From JAGWBJ01 sp034423015 (GTDB lineage Bacteria; Chloroflexota; Dehalococcoidia; Lucifugimonadales; JAGWBF01), in contig DAOUJG010000030.1 in NCBI GenBank assembly GCA_034423015.1, positions 1 to 64,000 on the forward strand: DNA of 64,000 bases, read 5' to 3'. Numbering within the stretch: position 1 is the stretch's first letter; each line of letters begins with the position of its first letter. Under the pieces are notes generated by a model that saw nothing but the letters and a program-made list of their open reading frames with translations, was not told where the DNA came from and made no database searches. Made by a program: the position numbers and the translations under genes. Positions 35,754 to 44,549 of the stretch are shown piece after piece.

Positions 35754-36218
35754 GTGGAGATAGAGCGGAAACTGGCCGAGATGGGCCTGGAGCTGCCGCC
35801 GACCCCGACCCCCGGCGGAAATTACGTGGAGACGGTACGCAGCGGCAACTACCTGTTCGTGGCCGGGCACGTGCCGCGCAAGGCGGACGGCGAGATGCTG
35901 CACCCGGGGAAGCTGGGAAGGGACGTGACGGTCGAGCAGGGGTACGAGGCCGCCCAGCTCGTGGCCCTGAACTGCCTGTCCAGCATCAAGCACGCCATCG
36001 GTGACCTGGACAAGGTGAAGCAGGTCCTCAAGGTGCTGTGCATGGTCAACTCCGCCGACGGCTTCGGCGACCAGCCCAGGGTGGCCAACGGCGCTTCCGA
36101 CCTTCTGGTCAACCTGTTCGGCGATCGCGGCCGCCATACCCGGTCCGCAGTGGGCATGGGCGGACTGCCGGCCAACTGTTGCGTGGAGGCCGAGATGATG
36201 GTGGAGCTGGAGGACTAG
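35754..36218 (+). CDS. RidA/YjgF family protein, copy 1
   Basis: 154 aa. The RidA superfamily includes enamine/imine deaminases; the substrate-binding Arg is present in TRSAVGMGGLP. AGGAGGTG at 35742-35749 selects the GTG at 35754 rather than the longer upstream frame. It belongs to the longer RidA subgroup (about 150 aa) in which deaminase activity is less certain. A paralogue of identical length follows 47 bp downstream. Confidence 0.88.
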   Translation: MEIERKLAEMGLELPPTPTPGGNYVETVRSGNYLFVAGHVPRKADGEMLHPGKLGRDVTVEQGYEAAQLVALNCLSSIKHAIGDLDKVKQVLKVLCMVNSADGFGDQPRVANGASDLLVNLFGDRGRHTRSAVGMGGLPANCCVEAEMMVELED

Positions 36219-36265
36219 ACCGGGAGGGGTCCCGGGCTCGAGCTTACTGGAAGAGGGAGGACACC

Positions 36266-36730
36266 ATGGGAGCAGAGCAGAGGCTGGCGGAGCTGGGGCT
36301 GGAACTGCCCCCCGCATCCACACCACCCCCGGGCCGCGCCAACGCGGTCCGCACGGGCAACCTGCTGTTCGTTGGCGGGCACGGTCCCAGCGTACCCGGC
36401 GCCGGGGCCCTGAACTCGGGGAAGCTGGGGCAGGACGTGACCATCGAGGAGGGTTACGCAGCGGCCCAGCAGGCCATGCTCAACTGCCTGTCGGCGGTCA
36501 AGGGCGAGCTGGGAGACCTGGACAAGGTGTCCCGCGTGGTGAAGCTGCTGTGCATGGTCAACTCGGCGCCGGACTTCGGCGACCAGCCTAAGGTGGCCAA
36601 CGGCGCCACCGACCTGCTGGCCAAGATCTACGGAGACCGGGGCGCCCACGCCCGCTCGGCGGTGGGAATGGGCGGCCTGCCCAACGGCATCTGCATCGAG
36701 ATAGAGATGATCGTCGAGGTGGGGGAGTAG
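36266..36730 (+). CDS. RidA/YjgF family protein, copy 2
   Basis: 154 aa, the same length as copy 1 and clearly a tandem duplicate: LAELGLELPP, LLCMVNSAPDFGDQPKVANGATDLL and ARSAVGMGGLPNG line up with the first copy. GGGAGG 5 nt before the ATG fixes the start. Both copies keep the conserved Arg. Differences concentrate in the N-terminal strand region, so the pair may form hetero-oligomers or use different imines. Confidence 0.88.
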   Translation: MGAEQRLAELGLELPPASTPPPGRANAVRTGNLLFVGGHGPSVPGAGALNSGKLGQDVTIEEGYAAAQQAMLNCLSAVKGELGDLDKVSRVVKLLCMVNSAPDFGDQPKVANGATDLLAKIYGDRGAHARSAVGMGGLPNGICIEIEMIVEVGE

Positions 36731-36771
36731 GGCTAGAGCGGTCCTAGCCAGGGAACGACGGCGCCGGCTGC

Positions 36772-38511
36772 CTACGACTGCCGGTACCGGTTCACGATGG
36801 GCAGGCGGCGGTCCTTGCCGAAGGCCCTGGGCGTGATCTTGATGCCCGGCGGGGCCTGTCTCCGCTTGTACTCGTTGCGGTCTATGGCCGTGATGATGCC
36901 CTTGACCATCTCCCGGTCAAACCCCATGTCCACGATCTCCTGCAGGCCCAGGTCGTCCTCCACGTAGGCCTTCACGATGGGGTCCAGCACCTCGTAGGGC
37001 GGCAGGGTGTCCTGGTCCCTCTGGTCCGGCTTCAACTCGGCGCTGGGGGGCTTCTCCAGCACCGCCTGGGGGATTACGTCCCCCGGGTCCCCGTGCTCGT
37101 TGCGCCACCGGGACAGGTCGTACACCAGGGTCTTGGGCACGTCCTTGATCACCGCGAACCCCCCGGCCATGTCGCCGTAGAGGGTGGCGTATCCCATGGC
37201 CGTCTCGCTCTTGTTGCCCGTGGTCAACACCAGCCACCCGAACTTGTTGGCCACCGTCATCAGCAGGTTGCCCCGGATGCGCGCCTGCACGTTCTCCTCG
37301 GCCAGGTTGGGCGCGACTCCCCGGAAGTGGGGCTCCAGCATGTCCAGGAAGGCGGCGTGGGCGGGCTCGATGGGCACCACCCATAGCTCCATGCCCAGCC
37401 GCTCGGCCAGCGCCTTGGAGTCGGCCACGCTGCCCTCGCTGGAGTACCGGGAGGGCATGGACACCCCCACCACGTTCTCACGGCCCAGGGCGTCCACCGC
37501 GACTGTGGCGGTGAGGGCCGAGTCGATGCCCCCGGACAGGCCTATCAGGACGCGGGAGAAGCCGCTCTTGGCCACGTAGTCGTGGGTCCCCAGCACCAGC
37601 GCGCCGTACACCTCCGCGCAGGGTCGCGGGGGCTCGACCCGGGGGGTCGGGGCCGGGGGCGGTCCGGTAGAGTCCCTGTGTGGAGAGACCTCCACCACCC
37701 GGGGCCGGCCGATCTTCTCCAGGGCATCCCGGTCCCCCTTGCGCGCCGCGGGGGCCTCCGGCCTGCGGGCGGATACGGCGTCGGCGTCCACCTCCGCGAC
37801 GATAAGGTCCTCGGTGAAGAAGGGCCCCCTGGCGACCAGCCTTCCCGCGGGGTCCACCAGGAGGCTGCCCCCGTCGAACACCAGCTCGTCCTGGCCGCCG
37901 ACCATGTTCACGTAGGCCAGCCAGACCCCGTTGTCCGAAGCGCGGGCGGACACCAGCGCCTCCCGCTCGGCCCCCTTGCCCATGTGGTACGGCGAGGCGT
38001 TGACGTTCACCACCACCTCGGCCCCGGCCTCCCTGAGGACGTCTATGGGGCCCACGGGGTACCACAGGTCCTCGCAGATGCTGACGCCCACCCGCACCCC
38101 GTTGATCACGAACACGGGGCACACGTCCCCGGGCCGGAAGTACCGGTCCTCGTCGAAGACCCCGTAGGTGGGCAGGTGGATCTTGCGGTATATCCCCGCC
38201 AGCTTCCCGTCGTGGGCCACCGCGCAGGCGTTGTACACATCCGGGCCGGCGTCCACGAAGCCCACCGCGACGGCGATGCCCTGGGACGCGGCCACCACCC
38301 GCCGCATGGCATCCACGTTGTCCCGGAGGAAGGACGGCTTGAACACCAGGTCCTCCACGGGATAGCCGGGTATGGCCATCTCCGGGAAGGCGACGAGGTG
38401 GGCGCCGGCGGAGCGGGCCCTCTCGGTCAGCTCGACTATATTGCGGACGTTCCCTTCCAGGTCGCCCACGGTGGGGTTCATTTGTGCCAAAGCCAGGCGG
38501 AGGGTGCGCAT
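36772..38511 (-). CDS. nadE: Glutamine-dependent NAD+ synthetase
   Basis: 579 aa two-domain enzyme that amidates nicotinate adenine dinucleotide. The N-terminal nitrilase-type glutaminase has the triad Glu44 (FPEMAIPGY), Lys110 (YRKIHLPTYGVFDE) and Cys146 (GVSICEDLWYP). The C-terminal synthetase has the P-loop GLSGGIDSALT, TTGNKSETAMGYATLYGDMAG and the final KITPRAFG region. A Pro-rich linker lies between. The start is MRTLRLALAQMNP. Confidence 0.97.
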   Translation of the reverse strand: MRTLRLALAQMNPTVGDLEGNVRNIVELTERARSAGAHLVAFPEMAIPGYPVEDLVFKPSFLRDNVDAMRRVVAASQGIAVAVGFVDAGPDVYNACAVAHDGKLAGIYRKIHLPTYGVFDEDRYFRPGDVCPVFVINGVRVGVSICEDLWYPVGPIDVLREAGAEVVVNVNASPYHMGKGAEREALVSARASDNGVWLAYVNMVGGQDELVFDGGSLLVDPAGRLVARGPFFTEDLIVAEVDADAVSARRPEAPAARKGDRDALEKIGRPRVVEVSPHRDSTGPPPAPTPRVEPPRPCAEVYGALVLGTHDYVAKSGFSRVLIGLSGGIDSALTATVAVDALGRENVVGVSMPSRYSSEGSVADSKALAERLGMELWVVPIEPAHAAFLDMLEPHFRGVAPNLAEENVQARIRGNLLMTVANKFGWLVLTTGNKSETAMGYATLYGDMAGGFAVIKDVPKTLVYDLSRWRNEHGDPGDVIPQAVLEKPPSAELKPDQRDQDTLPPYEVLDPIVKAYVEDDLGLQEIVDMGFDREMVKGIITAIDRNEYKRRQAPPGIKITPRAFGKDRRLPIVNRYRQS

Positions 38512-38602
38512 GCTGCTGCCTGCGGGGGTTGCCTGGGAGTATAGCACACCGCCCCGTCAGGGACGCCGGTCTCCGGTCACAACACACCAGCTCCCGTACC
38601 AG

Positions 38603-38654
38603 CCCACTGTAACGGCCCAGTGCAACGGCCCAGTGTAACGGCCCAGTGCAACGG
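38603..38654. repeat. Four tandem 13-bp repeats
   Basis: CCCACTGTAACGG, CCCAGTGCAACGG, CCCAGTGTAACGG, CCCAGTGCAACGG in perfect register. The T/C alternation makes it a duplicated 26-mer. It lies between divergent nadE and the HAD gene and ends 47 bp before the HAD start. Confidence 0.75.
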
Positions 38655-38700
38655 AATGTTGTACAATAGCTTGCAATTCATGACTACGGGGTTGTGAGAA

Positions 38701-39456
38701 TTGGGCATAAGCTGTGTGACTTTCGACCTGTGGCAGACCCTGCTCATGGACACCCGGGAGCTGGGGCTGGCCCGCATGCAAGTGAGGCTTCGCGGGGCGC
38801 GGGACGCCCTCACGGGCGCCGGAGAGGAGTACTCGGAGGAGCAGGTGCGGGAGGCCTACCGCCAGTGCTACCGCTCCTGCCACGACATCCGCGCCGAGGG
38901 GCGGGACGTCTCCTTCGCGGAGCAAATCGAGATATTCATCGGGCACATAGACCCGGCCCTCCCGGCGCGCCTGGACCCGGGGGTGGTGCGGAGCATCTCC
39001 GACTCCTACGCCGACTCCCTGTTCGACTACCCGCCCCCTCCCCACGAGGACGCCGCCCGCGTGCTGGAGGCCATCAGGTCCGCCGGCTTCCGCATGGGCC
39101 TCATATCCAACACGGGCATGACCCCGGGGGTCACCTTCCGGGCCTACCTGGAGCAGCTCGGGCTGCTGGAGTACTTCGAGGTCCACACCTTCTCCGACGA
39201 GGTGCGCCTGGCCAAACCCGCGCTGGAGATATTCCGGGGGACCCTGGAGGCCATGGGGGCCGCCGCCGGCGAGACGGTGCACGTGGGAGACCACCTGCTG
39301 AACGACGTGTATGGGGCCAAGCAGGTGGGAATGAAGACCGTGTGGATCGAGACCCACGACGACCGGCGCACGCCGGTGGAGGTGGAGCCCGACGTCACGG
39401 TGCCCTCCCTGGGGTGCGTCAGCGACGTCGTCGCGCGGCTGGCCGCGTCGGGGTAG
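38701..39456 (+). CDS. HAD superfamily hydrolase-like protein
   Basis: 251 aa. Motif I is FDLWQTL: Asp9 is present but the usual second Asp is Trp11. Motif II is LISNTG, the Lys is in RLAKPALEIF and motif IV is HVGDHLLNDVYGAKQVG. The missing general acid Asp is a known feature of one HAD branch with uncertain phosphatase activity. It uses a TTG start with a weak SD. Function unassigned. Confidence 0.83.
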   Translation: MGISCVTFDLWQTLLMDTRELGLARMQVRLRGARDALTGAGEEYSEEQVREAYRQCYRSCHDIRAEGRDVSFAEQIEIFIGHIDPALPARLDPGVVRSISDSYADSLFDYPPPPHEDAARVLEAIRSAGFRMGLISNTGMTPGVTFRAYLEQLGLLEYFEVHTFSDEVRLAKPALEIFRGTLEAMGAAAGETVHVGDHLLNDVYGAKQVGMKTVWIETHDDRRTPVEVEPDVTVPSLGCVSDVVARLAASG

Positions 39457-39515
39457 GCACCTACACCGGGAGCATTGGGTCCGGTCTATGGGCCGGTCGT
39501 ACAAGGGGGGTTGCA

Positions 39516-40457
39516 ATGCTGGATGATCTGGTAGGCGTCATACAGACGCTGAAGGACCGCATCCAAAGCCACCGCGAGGCCTTGCAGGCCAACGAAACAC
39601 GCACCCGCATGGTGCTGATCGACCCGCTGCTGCAGGTGCTGGGGTGGGATACGTCAGACCCATCCCTCGTTTCCCCTGAATACAATGTCGGCGGCCGTTG
39701 GGCCGACTATGCCCTGCTGTCGGAGGGCAAACCTGCTGCCATCATCGAAGCCAAGAAGCTCGATGAATCGCTGGAGTCCCACCGGATGCAGATGCTCAAC
39801 TACTCCAACGCAGCTGGTATCCAATACGCTGGTCTGACCGATGGCAGCCGTTGGGAGTTGTACGAAGTATTCAAGCAGGCCCCCCTCGAAGACCGACGGA
39901 TCCTAGAGGTGTCCATCGCCAACAACCCGGCCCACGAGACGGCCCTGCAACTGCTGCTGCTATGGCGTCCCAACCTGGCGTCCGGCCAACCACTTCCGGC
40001 CAGTGAGCCGATCCTAGGCGAGCCCACGCAGCCCTCGCCTGTCCCTACGGTACCGGAGCCCGTGTCACCCGCGCCCGGGCAGGGGTGGGTGTCACTGACA
40101 CAATTCATCGCCCAGACGGGAACCAAAGCGCCGCCGTACATCCGGTTCCCCAATGGCACTCAGTACGAGAACAAATTCTGGGTGGACCTCCTTGCAAACA
40201 CGGCGAAGTGGCTGTGCGAGAGAGGCTTGCTGACGACTGTCAATGTTCCGGTGACATCCGGAAAGAGTCGCTATATCGTCAGTACCACCCCACTACATTC
40301 TAGTGGTAAGCACTTCTTTCATCCTGTCCCGATCCCGGGGACGAAGATGGTATGTGAAGGACATGTAAGCGCAAAAGAAGCCGTCGTAAACGCGAAGAAG
40401 TTGTTGATTCACTGCAACCAAAACCCCGGCCAGGTACACTTGCAATTGGCCGATTAG
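39516..40457 (+). CDS. HsdR_N-type PD-(D/E)xK nuclease-like protein
   Basis: 313 aa. Residues 1-155 match the N-terminal nuclease domain of type I restriction R subunits and COG4748 proteins: helix Glu27 (NETRTRMVLIDPLL), Asp64 (WADYALL) and Glu78-Ala-Lys80 (IIEAKKL). A Pro-rich linker of about 30 residues joins it to a C-terminal domain (GWVSLTQFIAQTG...WVDLLANTAKWL) that is not recognised. No helicase, methylase or specificity gene follows. AGGGGGG precedes the ATG. It heads a less GC-rich block shared with the DUF5131/TcmP pair and may be part of a defence system. Confidence 0.82.
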   Translation: MLDDLVGVIQTLKDRIQSHREALQANETRTRMVLIDPLLQVLGWDTSDPSLVSPEYNVGGRWADYALLSEGKPAAIIEAKKLDESLESHRMQMLNYSNAAGIQYAGLTDGSRWELYEVFKQAPLEDRRILEVSIANNPAHETALQLLLLWRPNLASGQPLPASEPILGEPTQPSPVPTVPEPVSPAPGQGWVSLTQFIAQTGTKAPPYIRFPNGTQYENKFWVDLLANTAKWLCERGLLTTVNVPVTSGKSRYIVSTTPLHSSGKHFFHPVPIPGTKMVCEGHVSAKEAVVNAKKLLIHCNQNPGQVHLQLAD

Positions 40458-40683
40458 GTACCCCGCGGTCCTACAACCCCGGTATTGTGAGACCCGTCTG
40501 GAGTGTTCCGTTCGCCTCTGGTGCCTTGACTCTGCAGAACACCCGGCACGGCGAGGTATCTTAGTTTCTGCCGTAACCCACGGCGTTGGCGAATGTTCCT
40601 TCGTGGACTTGGTGTCTCGTCGTCTGACCGGGGGCACCCCGAAGACTGTTGTTGCTTCCGACGTTAGCGGCCCCTGATTCTAC

Positions 40684-40713
40684 TTGACAGTCGGCGCACG
40701 GACGTTCTATTCT
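40684..40713 (+). promoter_or_regulatory. Promoter for the DUF5131-TcmP pair
   Basis: Perfect TTGACA (40684-40689), 18 bp spacer, TATTCT (40708-40713); transcription start near 40720. It gives the two-gene system its own transcript, separate from the HsdR_N gene. The 40458-40683 interval holds no gene that I can support. Confidence 0.65.
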
Positions 40714-40741
40714 CGTTCGCATCTAGTTCCTGGAAGGAGCG

Positions 40742-41485
40742 ATGTCGGACAATAGCGCGATCGAGTGGACGGACGCCACTTGGAATCCAGTTACCGGTTG
40801 CACAAAGATCAGCCCAGGATGCTCTTACTGCTATGCGGAAGCCATAACACTGAGGTTCAAGCGCGGTGGTGCGTACCTTCCGGGCAAGGCCACGATCAGG
40901 CTTCACTACGACAGACTCGAAGCCCCGGGTAGCTGGAGGTCGCGTCGCCGCGTGTTCGTGAACAGCATGAGTGACCTCTTTCACGAGGATGTTCCCTTCG
41001 ACTTCGTGAGAGAGGTGTTCCGCCGAATGTCCGAATACGACCAGCACATCTACCAGGTACTTACTAAGCGCCCGGAACGCATGTTAGAGTACATCGATTG
41101 GGAACATGGCCCGGACTGGCCTGACCATATTTGGGTTGGAGTGTCGGTCGAGAACCAGTACTGGGCCGAGCGCCGCATTCCACTATTGACAAGCGTACCA
41201 GCGAAGGTGCGTTTCCTATCTGTCGAGCCACTCCTCAAGGCAGTGGACCTGCGTCTATACCTCTCAAACATCCAGTGGGTCATAGTTGGTGGCGAGAGTG
41301 GGCCAAAGGCACGACCGATGGACCCAGAATGGGCGCGCAGAATTCGTGACGATTGCATCGAAGCCAGCGTGCCTTTCTTCTTCAAGCAGTGGGGCGGCAG
41401 GACGAGCAAGGCTGGTGGGCGAGAACTGGACCTACGCTATTGGGACCAGTATCCTGAGCCCCCTCTGGTGGAGCAGATAGGCTAA
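40742..41485 (+). CDS. DUF5131 (phage Gp37/Gp68-type) three-Cys-motif protein
   Basis: 247 aa. It begins with the diagnostic IEWTDATWNPVTGC and has Cys20, Cys27 and Cys30 in C-x6-C-x2-CYAEA, an iron-sulfur-like triplet reminiscent of radical SAM proteins but with different spacing. Further family signatures are VNSMSDLFH, VLTKRPERM, VGVSVENQ, SVEPLL and VGGESGP. GGAAGGAG precedes the ATG. The neighbour is its known partner family TcmP, 22 bp downstream. Likely a metal-dependent enzyme acting with TcmP; the reaction is unknown. Confidence 0.88.
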   Translation: MSDNSAIEWTDATWNPVTGCTKISPGCSYCYAEAITLRFKRGGAYLPGKATIRLHYDRLEAPGSWRSRRRVFVNSMSDLFHEDVPFDFVREVFRRMSEYDQHIYQVLTKRPERMLEYIDWEHGPDWPDHIWVGVSVENQYWAERRIPLLTSVPAKVRFLSVEPLLKAVDLRLYLSNIQWVIVGGESGPKARPMDPEWARRIRDDCIEASVPFFFKQWGGRTSKAGGRELDLRYWDQYPEPPLVEQIG

Positions 41486-41507
41486 CGGACTTTCCGCAGC
41501 TAAGCCG

Positions 41508-42596
41508 ATGAACGCTATTACCTGGGAAGCAGAGCCTCACACGATCGCCAAGCACCGTCTGTTGAGGAGCTACCTTGACGCTTGGCTCCCGATCATGAGC
41601 GCGAATCGACGCGTCATGTATATAGACGGCTTTGCCGGACCAGGCGAGTACGAAGGTGGAGAAGAGGGGTCTCCGATAATCGCGCTCAGGGCCGTGTTAG
41701 AGCACAGGCAACCATTCAACGCAGAGATAGCGTTCCTCTTCATCGAGTCCGAGGAGAGTCGGCGGATTCACTTAGAGCAGCTAATTGACCGGAGATTCCC
41801 GACGCTCCCAGACAATGTCTCGTACGACGTTGTGTCGGGCCGCTTCGACGAGACGATGTCCGGGGTACTGAACCATCTTGACGAAGAGAAGATGCGACTG
41901 GCTCCTACATTTGCATTCATTGACCCGTTCGGATACTCGGACACGCCTATGTCTGTAGTGGCTCGAATCATGAGGAACCCCAAGTGCGAGATCCTGGTCA
42001 ATTTCAACTACGAGGAGCTCAATAGGTTTCTATCGCTAGATTCTCAACGACGCAACTTTGACCGCCAGTTCGGCGGTAGTGTGTGGGAAGCCTGTGTTGC
42101 CTTGAAAGACCCAGACTGTCGCAGGGTTTGTGTCCATAACGCGTATCGTGATCAACTCCTGAAATACGCTCGAGTCAGGTACGTTCGCTCGTTCGAAATG
42201 GTGAACCGGAATAGCCGCACCGACTACTTTCTCTTCTTTGGAACCAACAACTACACTGGACTAAAGAAGATGAAGCAGGCCATGTGGCGCGTTGATCCCA
42301 ACGGCTCCTACCAATTCTCCGATGCAACTAACGATCCCAACCAACCGACGTTGTTTTCCCTCGAGCCAGACTTCAGCTTCCTTGAGAGCGTGCTGTCCGC
42401 CGCATTCACCTCCCGTGCAGAAGTCGGTGTAGAGGAGGTTGAACGATTCGTCGTGGAGCAGACTCCTTTTCTGGACACCCACTACAAGAAACAAGTGCTA
42501 GTACCACTTGAGCGAGCGGGACGGCTGGCTGTCGTAAGAAGCCCCAGGAAGCTACAGTATAAATACCCGTCCGGTACTGTGCTCCGCTTCTACTAA
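41508..42596 (+). CDS. tcmP: Three-Cys-motif partner protein TcmP
   Basis: 362 aa. It matches the TcmP family, found next to three-cysteine proteins. The N-terminal half looks like a Rossmann methyltransferase-like fold: YIDGFAGPGEYEGG (38-51) in the position of an AdoMet motif I, and FIDPFGYSDTP (137-147) in place of a DPPY-type motif IV. The last 80 residues look like a winged helix (VEEVERFVVEQTPF...VPLERAGRLAVV). Moderate GC and rare-codon use set it apart from flanking genes. Role unknown; a defence or nucleic-acid modification role is inferred from context. Confidence 0.85.
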   Translation: MNAITWEAEPHTIAKHRLLRSYLDAWLPIMSANRRVMYIDGFAGPGEYEGGEEGSPIIALRAVLEHRQPFNAEIAFLFIESEESRRIHLEQLIDRRFPTLPDNVSYDVVSGRFDETMSGVLNHLDEEKMRLAPTFAFIDPFGYSDTPMSVVARIMRNPKCEILVNFNYEELNRFLSLDSQRRNFDRQFGGSVWEACVALKDPDCRRVCVHNAYRDQLLKYARVRYVRSFEMVNRNSRTDYFLFFGTNNYTGLKKMKQAMWRVDPNGSYQFSDATNDPNQPTLFSLEPDFSFLESVLSAAFTSRAEVGVEEVERFVVEQTPFLDTHYKKQVLVPLERAGRLAVVRSPRKLQYKYPSGTVLRFY

Positions 42597-42708
42597 CTAC
42601 GACGGCACCGCAGATTCCGGCGGAAGGGTCGGCTGGCTGTCGGCGGGCGCCCTGCGCCCCAACGACGCTGTCGTAGCACCCGTGTCGGGCCCCTAACCCC
42701 AGGCTGCC

Positions 42709-43650
42709 CTACACTCGGCCGGGCTCGTACACGCCCACGGACTTCTCGTACTTGGAGACCGCCTCGGCGGGGAGGTACTGCTCCTCCCACTCCCGCAGCT
42801 TGTCGAAGCCCAGGAACTCGAAGTGCCTCAGGTTGGCCAGAGGGTGGTCCTTGTACCGCTCCTCCTGCTCCCGCAGGGCGGCCATGCCCCGGGCCTTGAA
42901 CTCGTGGGCGAAGTCCCACGCCGCCAGCATGGCGGGGGTGTTCAGCAGGCCGGGCAGGAAGTGGGCGGCGATGCCCAGCTCCTCCATCTCCGACAGCTCG
43001 GGGGTGCCGATGGCGTGCCACGTGCACATCAGGGGCTTGGAGACGGCGGCCCGGGCCTCTCTCAGCTCCTCCATGCTCTGGGGGGCCTCGAAGTACAGGA
43101 CGTCGACCCCCGCCTCCTCGTAGGCCTTCAGGCGGCGGATGGTCTCCTCCAGAGAGCCCCCCACGGCCGTGCGGGCGTCGCAGCGGGCCAGGATCACGAA
43201 GTCGGGGTCCAGCTCATTCCTGGCGTCCACCGCGGCCCGGTACTTGCCGGCGGCCTCCTCCAGGGAGATGACCTCCTTGCCCGACACGAACCCGCAGCGC
43301 TTGGGCACCGGCTGGTCCTCCAGGTGGATGCCGGCCACGCCGGCGCCGATGAACGCCTCCACCGTGTGCCGGACGTTGAGGGCGTTGCCGTAGCCCTGGT
43401 CGGCGTCGCACAGGAGGGGTATGCTGGTGGCCCGGGCCATGCGCCGGGCGTTCTCCACCATCTCCGTTAGGGTCATGATGCCCGCGTCGGGTATGCCCAG
43501 CAGGAAGGAGCTGGTGAACCCGCCGGACATGTAGGCGCACTCGAACCCGGCCGCCTCGGCCATCTTGGCGTGGAAGGCGCAGGAGCCTCCCGCGATGGTG
43601 AACACCTTGCCCGAGTCGAACAGCTCTCGCAGCCTCTTGCTCTTCTTCAT
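42709..43650 (-). CDS. Isocitrate lyase / PEP mutase family protein
   Basis: 313 aa TIM barrel. Catalytic loop PKRCGFVSGKEVIS carries Lys117 and Cys119, as in 2-methylisocitrate lyase-like C-C lyases; metal ligands are Asp82/Asp84 (CDADQGYGNA) and Glu111/Asp112 (HLEDQ). Candidates include oxaloacetate decarboxylase, methylisocitrate lyase-like or carboxy-PEP mutase activities. ATG 43650 is preferred over GTG 43653 because GGAGGAGG is then 7 nt away. It lies 25 bp behind the isochorismatase gene in one operon. Confidence 0.9.
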   Translation of the reverse strand: MKKSKRLRELFDSGKVFTIAGGSCAFHAKMAEAAGFECAYMSGGFTSSFLLGIPDAGIMTLTEMVENARRMARATSIPLLCDADQGYGNALNVRHTVEAFIGAGVAGIHLEDQPVPKRCGFVSGKEVISLEEAAGKYRAAVDARNELDPDFVILARCDARTAVGGSLEETIRRLKAYEEAGVDVLYFEAPQSMEELREARAAVSKPLMCTWHAIGTPELSEMEELGIAAHFLPGLLNTPAMLAAWDFAHEFKARGMAALREQEERYKDHPLANLRHFEFLGFDKLREWEEQYLPAEAVSKYEKSVGVYEPGRV

Positions 43651-43675
43651 CACGGGGCCTCCTCCCTGATTGCCG

Positions 43676-44377
43676 TTAGTCGTTTGTGGTCGATAGCTCC
43701 CTGAGCACGTCGTCGGTCTCCATGACCCGTCCGAAGAGGCGCTGGAAGTGGTGCAGCGCCCACTCGTGGTTCTCCCTGGTCATGTCGCTGCACCCGTCCG
43801 AGACCAGGGCGCAGTGATAGCCCAGGTCCGCCGCGGCCCGGGCGGTGCTGTCCACGCAGGCCGCGGTGGAGATGCCCGTGAACACCAGGTGCTCCACGCC
43901 GTTCTGGCGCAGGTGGGCGTCTATGGCCGTGGAGGCGAAGGCGCCCACGGTGTTCTTCCTGAACACCGGCTCACCCTCCACCGGGGCGATCTCCTCCAGG
44001 ATGGCGGCGTTGGGGTTCCCGAACCAGCCGTCGCCCGCCGCCAGCAGGGTGCGCATGTGGGCCGGCACATCCGCGAAGTCGCGGGTGTGGGAACCAAGCT
44101 GGACGTACACGACCCGCAGGCCGTTGGCCCTGCAGTGGGACAGCAGCCGCTGGATGTTGGGCACCGCAACCTGCTCGATGCGGTCGAAACGCCACTCCAC
44201 CAGCTCTTCCTGGCCCGCGTCCGAGTAGCGTTTGCCCAGGCCGGTGGTCCTGCATCCGCTGTAGTACTGCATGTCCACCACCACAAGGGCCGTCCTCGCG
44301 GGGTCCAACGGGAACTGCTCGTCCAGGTCCGTCCTCCGGGAAAGGCCGATGGTCTGCAGGTTCCAGCGTGAGGTCAT
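43676..44377 (-). CDS. Cysteine hydrolase, isochorismatase family
   Basis: 233 aa. The catalytic triad Asp35 (VVVDMQ), Lys141 (FRKNTVGAF) and Cys174 (STAACVDSTARAA) is intact, with the cis-peptide preceding Cys. The family includes nicotinamidases, N-carbamoylsarcosine amidases and biuret hydrolases; the substrate cannot be told. AAGGAG 8 nt before ATG 44377 fixes the start, and a clear promoter lies at 44437-44465. Confidence 0.9.
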   Translation of the reverse strand: MTSRWNLQTIGLSRRTDLDEQFPLDPARTALVVVDMQYYSGCRTTGLGKRYSDAGQEELVEWRFDRIEQVAVPNIQRLLSHCRANGLRVVYVQLGSHTRDFADVPAHMRTLLAAGDGWFGNPNAAILEEIAPVEGEPVFRKNTVGAFASTAIDAHLRQNGVEHLVFTGISTAACVDSTARAAADLGYHCALVSDGCSDMTRENHEWALHHFQRLFGRVMETDDVLRELSTTND

Positions 44378-44436
44378 GTGGGTCTCCTTGCGAAATTGCC
44401 CCAATGGCGGAGGCCTGCGCCGACACGGGAGGGGTC

Positions 44437-44465
44437 AGTGTAGCACCGGCCCGAGAGGCCGTCAA
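44437..44465 (-). promoter_or_regulatory. Promoter for isochorismatase-PEP mutase operon
   Basis: Minus strand TTGACG (44460-44465), 17 bp spacer, TACACT (44437-44442). A TATAAT at 44505-44510 on the plus strand probably serves the divergent SagB gene, though its -35 is poor. Confidence 0.6.
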
Positions 44466-44549
44466 CGCGAGCGGAAGCCCCCGCGTCGACGGCGGGCGCC
44501 GTGCTATAATCGGGCGCGTCGGGACCGTGCAAGCCGGGAGCAGGCCAAC

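Noticed and set aside
38603..38654. CRISPR-like array.
   Set aside because: The 13-bp units are directly adjacent with no spacers, and no cas genes are in the window.
42597..42676. Inverted repeat CTACGAC/GTCGTAG after tcmP as an island boundary or terminator.
   Set aside because: Only 7 bp arms about 66 nt apart, no T-run, and no matching copy on the other side of the block.
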